From the NCBI RefSeq assembly GCF_003130585.1, contig NZ_QFKX01000001.1, forward strand, positions 744,001 through 808,000: a stretch of DNA of 64,000 nucleotides, written 5' to 3'. The stretch is from Brachybacterium endophyticum (GTDB taxonomy: Bacteria > Actinomycetota > Actinomycetes > Actinomycetales > Dermabacteraceae). The notes below the pieces were generated by a model, which was not told where the DNA came from, made no database searches, and saw nothing but the letters and a program-made list of their open reading frames with translations. This document shows positions 32,359-40,087 of the stretch, piece by piece (the stretch's first letter is position 1; the number at the start of each line of letters is the position of its first letter). A program made the position numbers and the translations under genes.

Positions 32359-33942
32359 ATGTCGTCGGATCGGGAGACCGTTGCACCGAACGTCCCGGGC
32401 GCCTCCCCGTCCGTTCCCGCCTCTCCCGCGGCTGCCGCTGCTACCGCGGCTGCTGCCGCTGCTGCTGCCGCAGCGGCTCGCCGGGCGCATCGTGGTCCTG
32501 CACCACGCGTCCCGCTCTCCCGCGAGAACGCCCCGCGGCGCGCCTGCGGGCCGGATGCGGAGATCGAGCTCAACGCGCAGCTCCAGGGGATCTGGGACCT
32601 CACCGTCGAGGAATCGAAGGCGTCGGCGACGCGCATGCGAGCCCTCGCCCCGCTCTGGGCGGACCGGGACCACGCCTCGGCACCCGTGCACGCGGGGGAG
32701 GTCGAGGATGCCGAAGCCGCTGTGGTGCTCCGATGCACGATCAGTGCGGCCTACGCCCAGGTCCGCGACGCCCACGAGGCACTCACCCTCTTCCCTCGAC
32801 TGTTCGCCCGTCTGGAAGCAGGTGATCTCCCGGTCGAATGGCTGCGACGGGTCCTGCGGCGCACCCGAGATCTTCCCGTGGAGGACCGTCGGGAGATCGA
32901 CAGGGTCATGGCCGGGTGGGAGTTCGGCGTCACGCCCGAGACCTTCCGCCGGCTGCTGGGGGAGCTGGTGTGCCTGTTCACCTCCCGCCTCGAGACCTCA
33001 CCGCTCGAGCAGGCCGAACGCCGGCGCCACGTCTCGACACCCGCCGTCGGCGACGACGGGTCCGCGAGCGTCACGATCACGGGGCCCATCCCCGAGATCA
33101 CGGCCTTCATGCACCGCCTCGACGCCTGCGCGGAGACGCTGCAGCGCGCGCAGCGTCACGCCCTCGACCAGGACGGTGTCGAGATCCCGTTCGACGACGG
33201 CACCGTGCGCGAGCGCGGCCGAGCGATGTCCAAGGGATCACTGCGGTACGAAGCCCTCCGCCACGGTGAGCTGAACACCGACGGACACCCCGTCCCCGCC
33301 CCGCGCTTCACCATCCTGGTCACCGTTCCGGCCCTGACCCTGATGGGGCGCAGTGACGCCCCGGCCACCCTCGAAGACATCCATCCGATCCCGGCCGATA
33401 TGGCCCGCGAGCTGGCCGCGGGTGAGAAGGACTGGATGCGCGTGCTCACCGACCCGGCCGCAGGGACCTACCTGCCCTTGCCGCCGGAGCGCTATCAGCC
33501 CACGCCCGCGATGCAGATGCACCTGCGCCTACGTGGCCCCGAGTGCGCCGTCCCGGGCTGTACGCGGCCCAGCTGCCGGAGCGCGGAGGCCGACCACATC
33601 GAGGAATTCGATCACCAGCACCCGGAGGCAGGTGGCTCCACCAGCCTGGAGAACCTCCACCTCCTGTGCTGGTCCCACCACCAGATCAAGACCTCCCGCG
33701 CGATCGACCCCGACCGGCTCCGGGCGGCCGAAGGTGGCGCGGGACCACCGGGCAGCACCCGATGGAGCCTGCGCGAGGACATGCGTCTCACCCGCCAGGA
33801 CGAGACCGATCTGCTCACGCCGTCGCTGGCCGGCGAGCTCCATAATGCGTGGCAGCGGCACCTCACGCCCGTCCGGACAGCCCCGCCGGACCCCGGGTCC
33901 ACGGCCCAGGAGGACCACTCCGAGGCCCCGCCGCCATTCTGA
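32359..33942 (+). CDS. DUF222/13E12-type protein with C-terminal HNH nuclease domain
   Basis: This 527-residue protein has the actinobacterial DUF222 domain (about 60-350: VEWLRRVLRRTRDLPVEDRREID, VTPETFRRLLGEL). A zinc-binding HNH domain follows (about 390-450: CAVPGC, C, ADHIEEFDH, NLHLLCWSHHQIKT). HNH domains cut DNA or nick it; the family is abundant and variable in actinobacteria, and suspected mobile or defence roles are unproven. An alanine run (Ala24-Ala40, one Thr) is encoded by GCN repeats at 32428-32478. I chose ATG 32359 with a purine-rich AAGGGGGGAGAG just before it; an in-frame ATG at 32206 would add 51 residues of poor quality. The AT-richer leader suggests transfer. Confidence 0.9.
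   Translation: MSSDRETVAPNVPGASPSVPASPAAAAATAAAAAAAAAAARRAHRGPAPRVPLSRENAPRRACGPDAEIELNAQLQGIWDLTVEESKASATRMRALAPLWADRDHASAPVHAGEVEDAEAAVVLRCTISAAYAQVRDAHEALTLFPRLFARLEAGDLPVEWLRRVLRRTRDLPVEDRREIDRVMAGWEFGVTPETFRRLLGELVCLFTSRLETSPLEQAERRRHVSTPAVGDDGSASVTITGPIPEITAFMHRLDACAETLQRAQRHALDQDGVEIPFDDGTVRERGRAMSKGSLRYEALRHGELNTDGHPVPAPRFTILVTVPALTLMGRSDAPATLEDIHPIPADMARELAAGEKDWMRVLTDPAAGTYLPLPPERYQPTPAMQMHLRLRGPECAVPGCTRPSCRSAEADHIEEFDHQHPEAGGSTSLENLHLLCWSHHQIKTSRAIDPDRLRAAEGGAGPPGSTRWSLREDMRLTRQDETDLLTPSLAGELHNAWQRHLTPVRTAPPDPGSTAQEDHSEAPPPF
32428..32478 (+). repeat. GCN trinucleotide tract encoding polyalanine
   Basis: Seventeen consecutive codons are all GCT, GCC, GCG or GCA, apart from one ACC. 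They give a polyalanine segment near the N-terminus of the HNH protein. Tracts of this type can change length by slippage. Confidence 0.85.
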
Positions 33943-33967
33943 TCGTGACCGCTCCGGTCGTTCTCGC

Positions 33968-35383
33968 TCAGGTCGTTCCCGGGCGGCAGGCCACCTCGAA
34001 GCCGTTCTCGGTCATCACCTCGTCGAAGGTGGTGCCGTAGTTCCCGCTCGCCCAGCTCGCGGCGTCACCGGGGTCCTGGCCTCCCCAGGAGAAGGCCTCG
34101 CGGTCGATCAGCACGCAGTCCGGCACGCGGGCGTTCGTGCCGTGCACCCATTGCACGTCGTCGTGCGGCACCAGGCGCGCCATCACCGTGATGTCCGAGG
34201 CCACCACGACGTCGCCCGGCACCGCGTCGACCGCGGCCGCGGCCGCCTCCGCGCGCGGACTCGGCTCCCAGGACGTGGCGCGCCCCAGGTTCGCCAGCGG
34301 CAGGGCCGACCACAGCACGAGCGTGACCGCCGCACTCGCCACGACGGCCGTCCAGCGCACGAGCGGACGAGGACGTCGTTCGTCGCTGTGGCGGTCGCCC
34401 AGGGCATCGAGCAGGGCCGCCAGGGCGATCGGCATGAGCACCGCGTTGTAGTGCCAGTACCAGCCCCAGTAGAACTCGACGTTCCCCGCGAAGCGCCACG
34501 CGAGCGTCGGCAGCATCGCCGCCATGATCGGGGAGCGCGCTCCGATCACGCCCGCGGCGAGCAGCAGCATGAGCACCGTCGTCCACTTCTCGACGGGCAC
34601 GAACACGTCGAGCGGAGACCCCAGGTTGCCGCCGTAGTCGTACTGGCCGCCCGGGTTCAGGGCGGGCAGCACCACGAAGGTCGACAGCACGAACCAGCCG
34701 AGACCCCAGGCCGCCAGACCCATCCCGCCGCGTCGGGCGAGGGGGCTGCGCAGAGCGATCACCGCGCCGAGCACCGCCACGGTCAGCCCCATGTCCTCCT
34801 TGACCAGCACCAGTGGCGCGGCCCAGGCGATGGCCGCCACGAACCGTCCGCGCAGCAGCGCCGTCAGCGAGAAGGCCAGCAGCGGGAGGGCGAAGGCGAT
34901 CTCGTGGAACTGCACGTCGGCCGCGGCCTGCAGCCCGAAGCCGAACAGGTAGGCCGCGCCCGCGAGCAGCCCGGCGCCTGCGCCCAGTCGGTCGATCGCC
35001 AGGCGCGTCAGCGGGACCGCGGAGATCCCCATCAGCACCGCCTGGACCCACAGCAGGGAGAGCGGGGACGGCCACACGGCCCAGACCGGGCCCAGCACCA
35101 CGAGGATCGGATGGAAATGGTCGCCGAGCAGATTGAAGCTGTCGCCCTTGATCGGCACGATCGGGGCGCGCAGCTCGGAGTAGTCGCGCGCCACCTGCGA
35201 GAAGATCGCGAGATCCCAGGAGCGCTCCTCGAGGCCACGCCACTGCTGCACGCCGCGCAGCCCGTAGGCGAGGGCGCCGAGAGCGCCCATCAGCAGCGGT
35301 GCGAGCAACCGCAGGACCCGGTTCCCGCCCGCGGGCAGGACTTCGGTCTCGTCGTGCCGCAGGGGCGGGGCGGGACTGCTCAC
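33968..35383 (-). CDS. DUF2079 polytopic membrane protein
   Basis: This 471-residue protein has about ten to eleven transmembrane segments and the DUF2079 marks: EERSWDLAIFSQVARDYS near the start, GDHFHPILVVLGPVW, DVQFHEIAFALPLLAFSL, and EFYWGWYWHYNAVLMPI. The C-terminal third is a soluble outside domain with PDCVLIDREAFSW. The family is uncharacterised and resembles GT-C glycosyltransferases, with acidic and histidine residues in the first loops. I chose the GTG at 35383, which gives MSSPAPPLRHDE; an ATG at 35446 would add 21 mostly Arg/Gly residues. The start is uncertain. Confidence 0.85.
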   Translation of the reverse strand: MSSPAPPLRHDETEVLPAGGNRVLRLLAPLLMGALGALAYGLRGVQQWRGLEERSWDLAIFSQVARDYSELRAPIVPIKGDSFNLLGDHFHPILVVLGPVWAVWPSPLSLLWVQAVLMGISAVPLTRLAIDRLGAGAGLLAGAAYLFGFGLQAAADVQFHEIAFALPLLAFSLTALLRGRFVAAIAWAAPLVLVKEDMGLTVAVLGAVIALRSPLARRGGMGLAAWGLGWFVLSTFVVLPALNPGGQYDYGGNLGSPLDVFVPVEKWTTVLMLLLAAGVIGARSPIMAAMLPTLAWRFAGNVEFYWGWYWHYNAVLMPIALAALLDALGDRHSDERRPRPLVRWTAVVASAAVTLVLWSALPLANLGRATSWEPSPRAEAAAAAVDAVPGDVVVASDITVMARLVPHDDVQWVHGTNARVPDCVLIDREAFSWGGQDPGDAASWASGNYGTTFDEVMTENGFEVACRPGTT

Positions 35384-35461
35384 CGTGCGAGCGTAACGGG
35401 TGGAACCGTGTGATCCGCGACCGGCCCGGGACCCGCGGTGCACCATGCCCTGACCCCGCAG

Positions 35462-35473
35462 TTAGGCTGGCCT
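35462..35473 (+). promoter_or_regulatory. Partial DtxR/IdeR-like iron box
   Basis: TTAGGCTGGCCT matches the left part of the actinobacterial iron-repressor box (TTAGGTTAGCCT) at ten of twelve positions; the right half is poor. TAGGCT inside it could also be a -10. It lies 57 bp before the siderophore-type ATPase. Confidence 0.3.
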
Positions 35474-35529
35474 CCGTGGTGCCCGTCGGCGACCGGACCG
35501 GCCGGGCCCGTGCCGGCCCAGGAGGAAGC

Positions 35530-36330
35530 ATGACCGCTGTGCGCACGCCGATCGAGGCGGTCGACGTGACCCTGGGCTACGGGGGACGCACCGTCAGCGA
35601 GCACCTCGACGTGGGCATCCCCGAGGGATCCTTCACAGCGATCATCGGCCCGAACGCCTGCGGGAAGTCGACCCTGCTGCGTTCCCTCGCGCGGCTCCTG
35701 GAGCCGCAGGACGGCTCGATCGTCCTGGACGGTCGCGCGATCCACGACTACTCCTCGAAGCAGGTGGCCCGTCGGCTGGGCCTGCTGCCCCAGGCCTCCG
35801 TGAGCCCTCCCGGGATCACGGTGCGCGATCTCGTGGCCCGTGGCCGCTACCCGCACCGCAGTCTGCTCTCCCCGTGGTCCGCGGCCGACGGCGACGCCGT
35901 CGCGCGGGCCCTCGAGGCCACCGGCAGCACGCATCTCGCGGACCGCCTGGTCGACGAGCTCTCGGGCGGTCAGCGTCAGCGGGTATGGATCTCTCTCGTG
36001 CTCGCGCAGGAGACCCCGCTGCTGCTCCTCGACGAGCCGACGACCTTCCTGGACATCACCCACCAGCTCGAGGTGCTGAACCTGTGCCGTCGCCTGCACG
36101 CGACGGGGGAGTACACGCTCGCGGCGGTGCTGCACGACCTGAACCTCGCCTTCCGCTACGCGACCCACCTGATCGTCATGAAGGACGGGAAGGTCGTCGC
36201 GCAGGGGGCACCGCAGGACGTCGTCACCTCGGATCTGATCCAGGACGTCTACGGGATCGGGAACCTGTGCGTGCAGGATCCGGTGACCGGACGTCCGATG
36301 ATCGTGCCCACCGACGGCGTCGACGGGTAG
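35530..36330 (+). CDS. Siderophore/cobalamin-type ABC transporter ATPase (FecE/FepC-like), without permeases
   Basis: This 266-residue ATPase has Walker A (GPNACGKST), the Q-loop region (LGLLPQASVSPPGITVRDLVARGRYPH) typical of the iron-siderophore/vitamin B12 branch, signature LSGGQRQRVWISLVLAQ, Walker B (LLLLDEPTTFLDITHQ) and H-loop (AVLHDLNLAFRY). It should energise import of ferric siderophore. No FecCD permease or binding protein is nearby, so it must serve a transporter encoded elsewhere or be an orphan. GGAGGA directly precedes the ATG at 35530; a GTG at 35476 is also in frame. The upstream TTAGGCTGGCCT hints at iron control. Confidence 0.93.
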   Translation: MTAVRTPIEAVDVTLGYGGRTVSEHLDVGIPEGSFTAIIGPNACGKSTLLRSLARLLEPQDGSIVLDGRAIHDYSSKQVARRLGLLPQASVSPPGITVRDLVARGRYPHRSLLSPWSAADGDAVARALEATGSTHLADRLVDELSGGQRQRVWISLVLAQETPLLLLDEPTTFLDITHQLEVLNLCRRLHATGEYTLAAVLHDLNLAFRYATHLIVMKDGKVVAQGAPQDVVTSDLIQDVYGIGNLCVQDPVTGRPMIVPTDGVDG

Positions 36331-36344
36331 CGCTGACCCCTGGC

Positions 36345-36920
36345 TCAGCCGTTGTTCTGCTCCTTCTGTCGGATCAGGTCGAGGGCGATCGTGCCGCCGA
36401 TGATCGTGAGCCGCAGACCGGGCGGAACCGTGGGGTCGATGGCCAGGACGTAGCGGCTGTGCCCGAGCAGCCCACGTGCGATCCCGCCCCATTTCCGGGA
36501 CACACGGGCCGCCACCGATCCGTTGATGGCGTACTCGAACTCGTGACCGAGCACGTTCCCGGTCAGCGCGACCACGGTGCCGTCGCCCAGAGTGAGATCC
36601 ACCTTCGTCCGCAGCATCGAGAAGCGCTTGCGCACGTCGGCGACCGGTGTGCCGTCCGGGGCGCTCAGCTCGAAGCGGTCGAACCCGATGCCGGTGGGAT
36701 CCTGCACGTGCAGCAGCGGCGTGCCGTCCGCATCGGCGACGTCGAGGGAGCGGCTGCCCGCGAGTGCACGGGAGATCCCGCTGCCGCCCGTGGTGACGTG
36801 GCCGATCACCTGATCGCCCGACGCGTCGAGGATGTCGAAGTCGTTGGACATGAACCCGGTGATCTGCTGCATCACGAGGGTGTCGTGCGAGAGGAGCGTG
36901 GCCGGTGTGGAGTCGTTCAT
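36345..36920 (-). CDS. LURP-one-related/scramblase-like beta-barrel protein
   Basis: This 191-residue protein is built mainly from short beta strands with a DxxG-type turn repeat: FDILDASGDQVIGHV, LDVADADGTPLLHVQDP, FELSAPDGTPVADVRKRF and VDLTLGDGTVVALTGN. A C-terminal hydrophobic stretch (TIIGGTIALDLI) ends it. This repeated pattern matches the LURP-one-related (Tubby/scramblase-like) family, whose bacterial function is unknown; binding to membrane lipid is suspected. It is convergent with the ATPase gene 14 bp away and divergent from the ArsD-like gene, with 42 bp between starts. Confidence 0.75.
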   Translation of the reverse strand: MNDSTPATLLSHDTLVMQQITGFMSNDFDILDASGDQVIGHVTTGGSGISRALAGSRSLDVADADGTPLLHVQDPTGIGFDRFELSAPDGTPVADVRKRFSMLRTKVDLTLGDGTVVALTGNVLGHEFEYAINGSVAARVSRKWGGIARGLLGHSRYVLAIDPTVPPGLRLTIIGGTIALDLIRQKEQNNG

Positions 36921-36949
36921 GAGCACAGCCTGCCAGGTGCAGCGGCGGT

Positions 36950-36955
36950 TACCGT
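36950..36955 (+). promoter_or_regulatory. -10 element close to the ArsD-like start
   Basis: TACCGT is followed by seven bases and the ATG at 36963, the spacing expected for a leaderless mRNA. Confidence 0.35.
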
Positions 36956-36962
36956 GGGGTTC

Positions 36963-37469
36963 ATGACCGCCGCCGATGAGGATCCTGCTCCGGAGCAGGC
37001 GCCCCTGGACATCTTCCTGCCCTCCCCGCCGCCCGATCACGAGGCGCAGGAGGAGTTCCTGGACGCCGCCGCCGAGCTCGCCCTGAAGGGGCAGCCGATC
37101 ACGGTCTATCTCCAGGACGAGGACGCCTGGGCCTTCGAGGAGTGCGAACCCGTACGGGCGCTGATGGAGTCCGCGGGGCCCTCGGTGCTCCCGGTGACAC
37201 TGGTGGGCCTGGACATCGTGGTCAGCTCCGTCTACCCGACCTCCTCGCAGATGCAGCGCTTCGCGGACCAGGGCGGCGCCCCGCGCGAGCGCCGCAGCGC
37301 CGCCGCGTCGGCCTGCGGCCCGGTGGGGGAGGGCGCCGCACCGATGCCCCGGAAGGCCGGCGGGTTCGCCGCGCAGCTGATGGGCGCGGCTCCCTCCCCG
37401 GACCTGCCGACGGGCGGCCCCGACATCGGCGCACGCCGCAACCTGATGGGCGGCCACTCCGACCAGTGA
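36963..37469 (+). CDS. ArsD-fold-like protein without the metal-binding cysteines
   Basis: This 168-residue protein carries an N-terminal core (about 15-100) with IFLPSPPPDHEAQEEFLDAA, VRALMESAGPSVLPVTLVGLDIVVSSVYP and SQMQRFA. That order, and the LPVTLV...YPT...RFA ending, resembles ArsD (arsenic metallochaperone) and related thioredoxin-like proteins. The CC pair near the N-terminus of ArsD is absent; the only cysteines are in EECEP and SACGP. The last 65 residues are Ala/Gly/Pro-rich and probably disordered. No ars genes are nearby. I treat the similarity as fold-level only; the function is unknown. Confidence 0.55.
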   Translation: MTAADEDPAPEQAPLDIFLPSPPPDHEAQEEFLDAAAELALKGQPITVYLQDEDAWAFEECEPVRALMESAGPSVLPVTLVGLDIVVSSVYPTSSQMQRFADQGGAPRERRSAAASACGPVGEGAAPMPRKAGGFAAQLMGAAPSPDLPTGGPDIGARRNLMGGHSDQ

Positions 37470-37482
37470 GCCCCCGCTCCGA

Positions 37483-38166
37483 CTAGAGCGAGCAGGCGAC
37501 CCCGTTGAAGCCGTGGTTGCAGTAGCCGTAGGGGTTCTTCGCGAGATACTGCTGGTGCTCGGGCTCGGCGGTGTAGTACTGGCCGTCCCCCGCTTCGGCG
37601 AGGGGCGAGAGCTCGGTGGTGATCTGCCCGCGGCCCGAGGCGTCGAGCGCCTCCTGATAGCGCACCGCCGAATCGCGCACGATCTCGCCCTGGTGGGCGC
37701 TCGTCCAGTACACGGCGGAGCGGTACTCGGTCCCCACGTCGTTTCCCTGGCGCATCGCGGTGGTGGGGTCGTGCTGCTGCCAGAACTCCTCGAGGAGGCG
37801 GCGCAGAACGGTGTCGCGCTCGTCCTGGTCGGCTCCTGCGTAGATCACCCGCACGGCCTCGGTGTGCCCGGTCTTGGCCGAGAACACCTCCTCGTAGGTG
37901 GGGTGCGGGGTGTACCCGCCCGCGTAACCGGCCGAGGTGGTGTGCACACCGGGGATCTGCCAGGCGATCCGTTCGATCCCCCAGAAGCATCCGCCGGCCA
38001 GGATCAGCTCCTCGCTGCCCTCGGGCCAGGGGCCGAGCATGTCGGTCCCCAGCACCGCGTGACGGCGCTCGAGCGGGTAGGGGTAGTCCTCGCGGCCCGG
38101 GAGGGCGTCCTCGGGGGCGACCATGTCCTTCTTGTGGGCGTTGAGCATGTCCATGATCTGCCACAT
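37483..38166 (-). CDS. msrA: Peptide-methionine (S)-S-oxide reductase
   Basis: This 227-residue repair enzyme reduces methionine-S-sulfoxide in proteins. The catalytic cysteine is Cys60 in GGCFWGIER. GYAGGYTPHPTYEEV, GHTEAVRV, EFWQQHDPT, GTEYRSAVYW and YHCNHG-type ending (GYCNHGF) are all present. Two C-terminal cysteines (216 and 225) are placed to act as resolving residues for thioredoxin recycling. The roughly 50-residue N-terminal extension before the core is common in actinobacterial MsrA. It lies at the end of a packed minus-strand gene block, 20 bp after a small membrane protein. MsrB is not in the window. Confidence 0.96.
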   Translation of the reverse strand: MWQIMDMLNAHKKDMVAPEDALPGREDYPYPLERRHAVLGTDMLGPWPEGSEELILAGGCFWGIERIAWQIPGVHTTSAGYAGGYTPHPTYEEVFSAKTGHTEAVRVIYAGADQDERDTVLRRLLEEFWQQHDPTTAMRQGNDVGTEYRSAVYWTSAHQGEIVRDSAVRYQEALDASGRGQITTELSPLAEAGDGQYYTAEPEHQQYLAKNPYGYCNHGFNGVACSL

Positions 38167-38186
38167 GCGTTCCACGCTACGCCGCC

Positions 38187-38747
38187 TCAGCGGCCCCGTC
38201 GCCGGGGTGTGCCGCGCGGCACGAGCACGAGCACGAGGGCGATCAGCGCGAGGGTCCCGAGCACCAGCGTCCACTCGGGGGTGCGGGCCCCGGCCAGCGG
38301 CAGCACCAGCAGCCAGAGGCCTCCGCCGAGCAGCACCGCGGCGCCCGCCCAGGCCGCGCAGCGCAGCGCCGCGCCGCGGGTGATGACCCCGTGGGCGGGC
38401 ACCATCGCCGCGGTCGACCAGCAGGCATGGGCGAGCAGCAGCAGGCAGCCGATCAGGGCGAGCACACCGGCTCCTCCCGGCGCCGTACCCGCCGCGGCGA
38501 GCACCGGGGCGGCGAGGGCGGGCAGGCCCCAGGGCCCGTCCGGCCGCAGCGACTGGAGCAGTCCGAACACGATGACCGCGAGGCTCGTGACACCGGGCAG
38601 CAGGGTCGAGAAGAGGTCCCCTCCCGTCGCGACGAGCTGGGCGGACGCGAGGGCCACCACCGCGAGCAGCCGCAGCGCCCACTGCGAGCGGGAGACATGG
38701 CCGAGGTCGACGAGCATCTGCGCGAGGGACTCGACGAGAGAGCGCAT
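38187..38747 (-). CDS. Small polytopic membrane protein of the MoxR-DUF58 cluster
   Basis: This 186-residue hydrophobic protein has about five transmembrane segments (at about 24-44, 48-68, 75-100, 104-145 and 152-178) and a basic RGTPRRRGR tail. It has no domain I recognise. Its ATG shares a base with the DUF58 stop (TGATG), so it is translated with that gene. Membrane proteins in this place are a regular part of actinobacterial MoxR-DUF58 clusters, which suggests a structural role in the complex (inference). Confidence 0.7.
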   Translation of the reverse strand: MRSLVESLAQMLVDLGHVSRSQWALRLLAVVALASAQLVATGGDLFSTLLPGVTSLAVIVFGLLQSLRPDGPWGLPALAAPVLAAAGTAPGGAGVLALIGCLLLLAHACWSTAAMVPAHGVITRGAALRCAAWAGAAVLLGGGLWLLVLPLAGARTPEWTLVLGTLALIALVLVLVPRGTPRRRGR

Positions 38748-40087
38748 CAGGACCTCCTCATCCGCGGGGCGCTCGCCGCACGCGCCAACGAGAGCAGCAC
38801 GGGGGCGAGGGATCCGGGCCCCTCCCATACCGTGACCGGCACGCCCTGCTCGCGCAGCTCCCGGACGGTGCGCTCGCGCTGCAGGCGCCTCAGCGTCCAG
38901 GCCTCCTCCCAGTAGCGGTCCTCGCGGGCCGCGCGACGCCTGGCCCCGGTGCCGAGGGCCCGTGCATCGCCGACGGTCCTCGGCAAGGTGTCGACGACGA
39001 TCACGTCTGCCCCGAGGGCCAGCAGGTCGCCGATCTGTCCCAGCACGCCGGGTGCCAGCAGGGGAGTGCACACCACGACGAGGGTCGAGGTCCGCACCCG
39101 GCCCAGGCGGTGGATCCGGGACATCCGGCTGTCACCGCGGTGGGCGCGCGAGAGGGTCTCGGTGAGCACGCGCAGCTGGCGGGGGCCCGTGCCCGCGCGG
39201 ACCGGACCGATCTGGGTTCCGAGGTCGTGCACGCCGACCCGGTCGCCGACGGACAGGTAGTGCCGGGCGATCGCGGCGGTCGCGCGGACGGTGACGTCCA
39301 GGCTGGTGGCGTCCTCGACATCGGTGGGCACGACCTCCTGGAGCGTGTCCGTGACGATCAGGACATCGGTGTCGCGCTCGGTGAAGGTCGCGTTGGTGTG
39401 CAGGGTGCCGGTGCGGGAGGTGACGGGCCAGTTGATGCGGTGCATGCGGTCGCCCGGCTGGAACTCGCGCACGTCCGCCAGCGCCGTGCCCTCCCCGCGC
39501 CGACGCGACAGGTGCTGGCCGGCGACGCCCGTGGGCGCGGGCACCGAGGGCGGGGCCTCGAGCAGGGAGGAGCCGGGGGTGACGTGCAGCGGGACCGCCG
39601 GCAGCGTCGTCTGGGTGCGGAAGGCGCCGAGGGCGTCGGCCAGGGCCACGTGTAACGGACCGATCTCGTAGCGTCCCCAGCGCTGGGCGGTCACCACCAG
39701 TCGTGCGGAGCGGGCGGTCAGCTCCGATCCGAGCGGCGGGGAGAGCAGGGCGTGCGCGGGCACGGGGACGGAGAGGCCCAGCAGGACGTCCTCGGAGGAG
39801 TCGACGGCGATCGCGACCGTGCCGCCCTCGTCGAGCTTCCGCCCGGTGCTGCGCACGCGGGGGCGCAGCAGACCGTCGCGCTCGCCGCGGGCGAGGCGCC
39901 GCACGACCGCGATGATCGCCCAGGCCAGCAGCGGCAGTCCCAGCGCCAGCAGCTGCGGGCGGCCGACGAGCACCGCGAGCACGGCGGCCAGGCTCCCTGC
40001 GAGGCCGGCACGGATCAGCGCCGGCGAGGGCAGGGTGCGAAGCCGCTCCGGTGGCTTCGACCGCTCCGGCTCGCTCGCCTCAGCCAT
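38747..40087 (-). CDS. DUF58 domain-containing protein (MoxR-associated)
   Basis: This 446-residue protein has two N-terminal transmembrane segments (about 25-42 and 46-63), a beta-rich region, then the DUF58 core with DVREFQPGDRMHRINWPVTSRTG, followed by a vWA-like fold (DVLIVTDTLQ). DUF58 proteins act with MoxR AAA+ ATPases, thought to assemble or activate other proteins; the exact substrate is unknown. It overlaps the MoxR gene by 8 bp. Codon 145 (39655-39653) is TTA, one of only two in-frame UUA codons that I could find in the window. Confidence 0.92.
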   Translation of the reverse strand: MAEASEPERSKPPERLRTLPSPALIRAGLAGSLAAVLAVLVGRPQLLALGLPLLAWAIIAVVRRLARGERDGLLRPRVRSTGRKLDEGGTVAIAVDSSEDVLLGLSVPVPAHALLSPPLGSELTARSARLVVTAQRWGRYEIGPLHVALADALGAFRTQTTLPAVPLHVTPGSSLLEAPPSVPAPTGVAGQHLSRRRGEGTALADVREFQPGDRMHRINWPVTSRTGTLHTNATFTERDTDVLIVTDTLQEVVPTDVEDATSLDVTVRATAAIARHYLSVGDRVGVHDLGTQIGPVRAGTGPRQLRVLTETLSRAHRGDSRMSRIHRLGRVRTSTLVVVCTPLLAPGVLGQIGDLLALGADVIVVDTLPRTVGDARALGTGARRRAAREDRYWEEAWTLRRLQRERTVRELREQGVPVTVWEGPGSLAPVLLSLARAASAPRMRRS

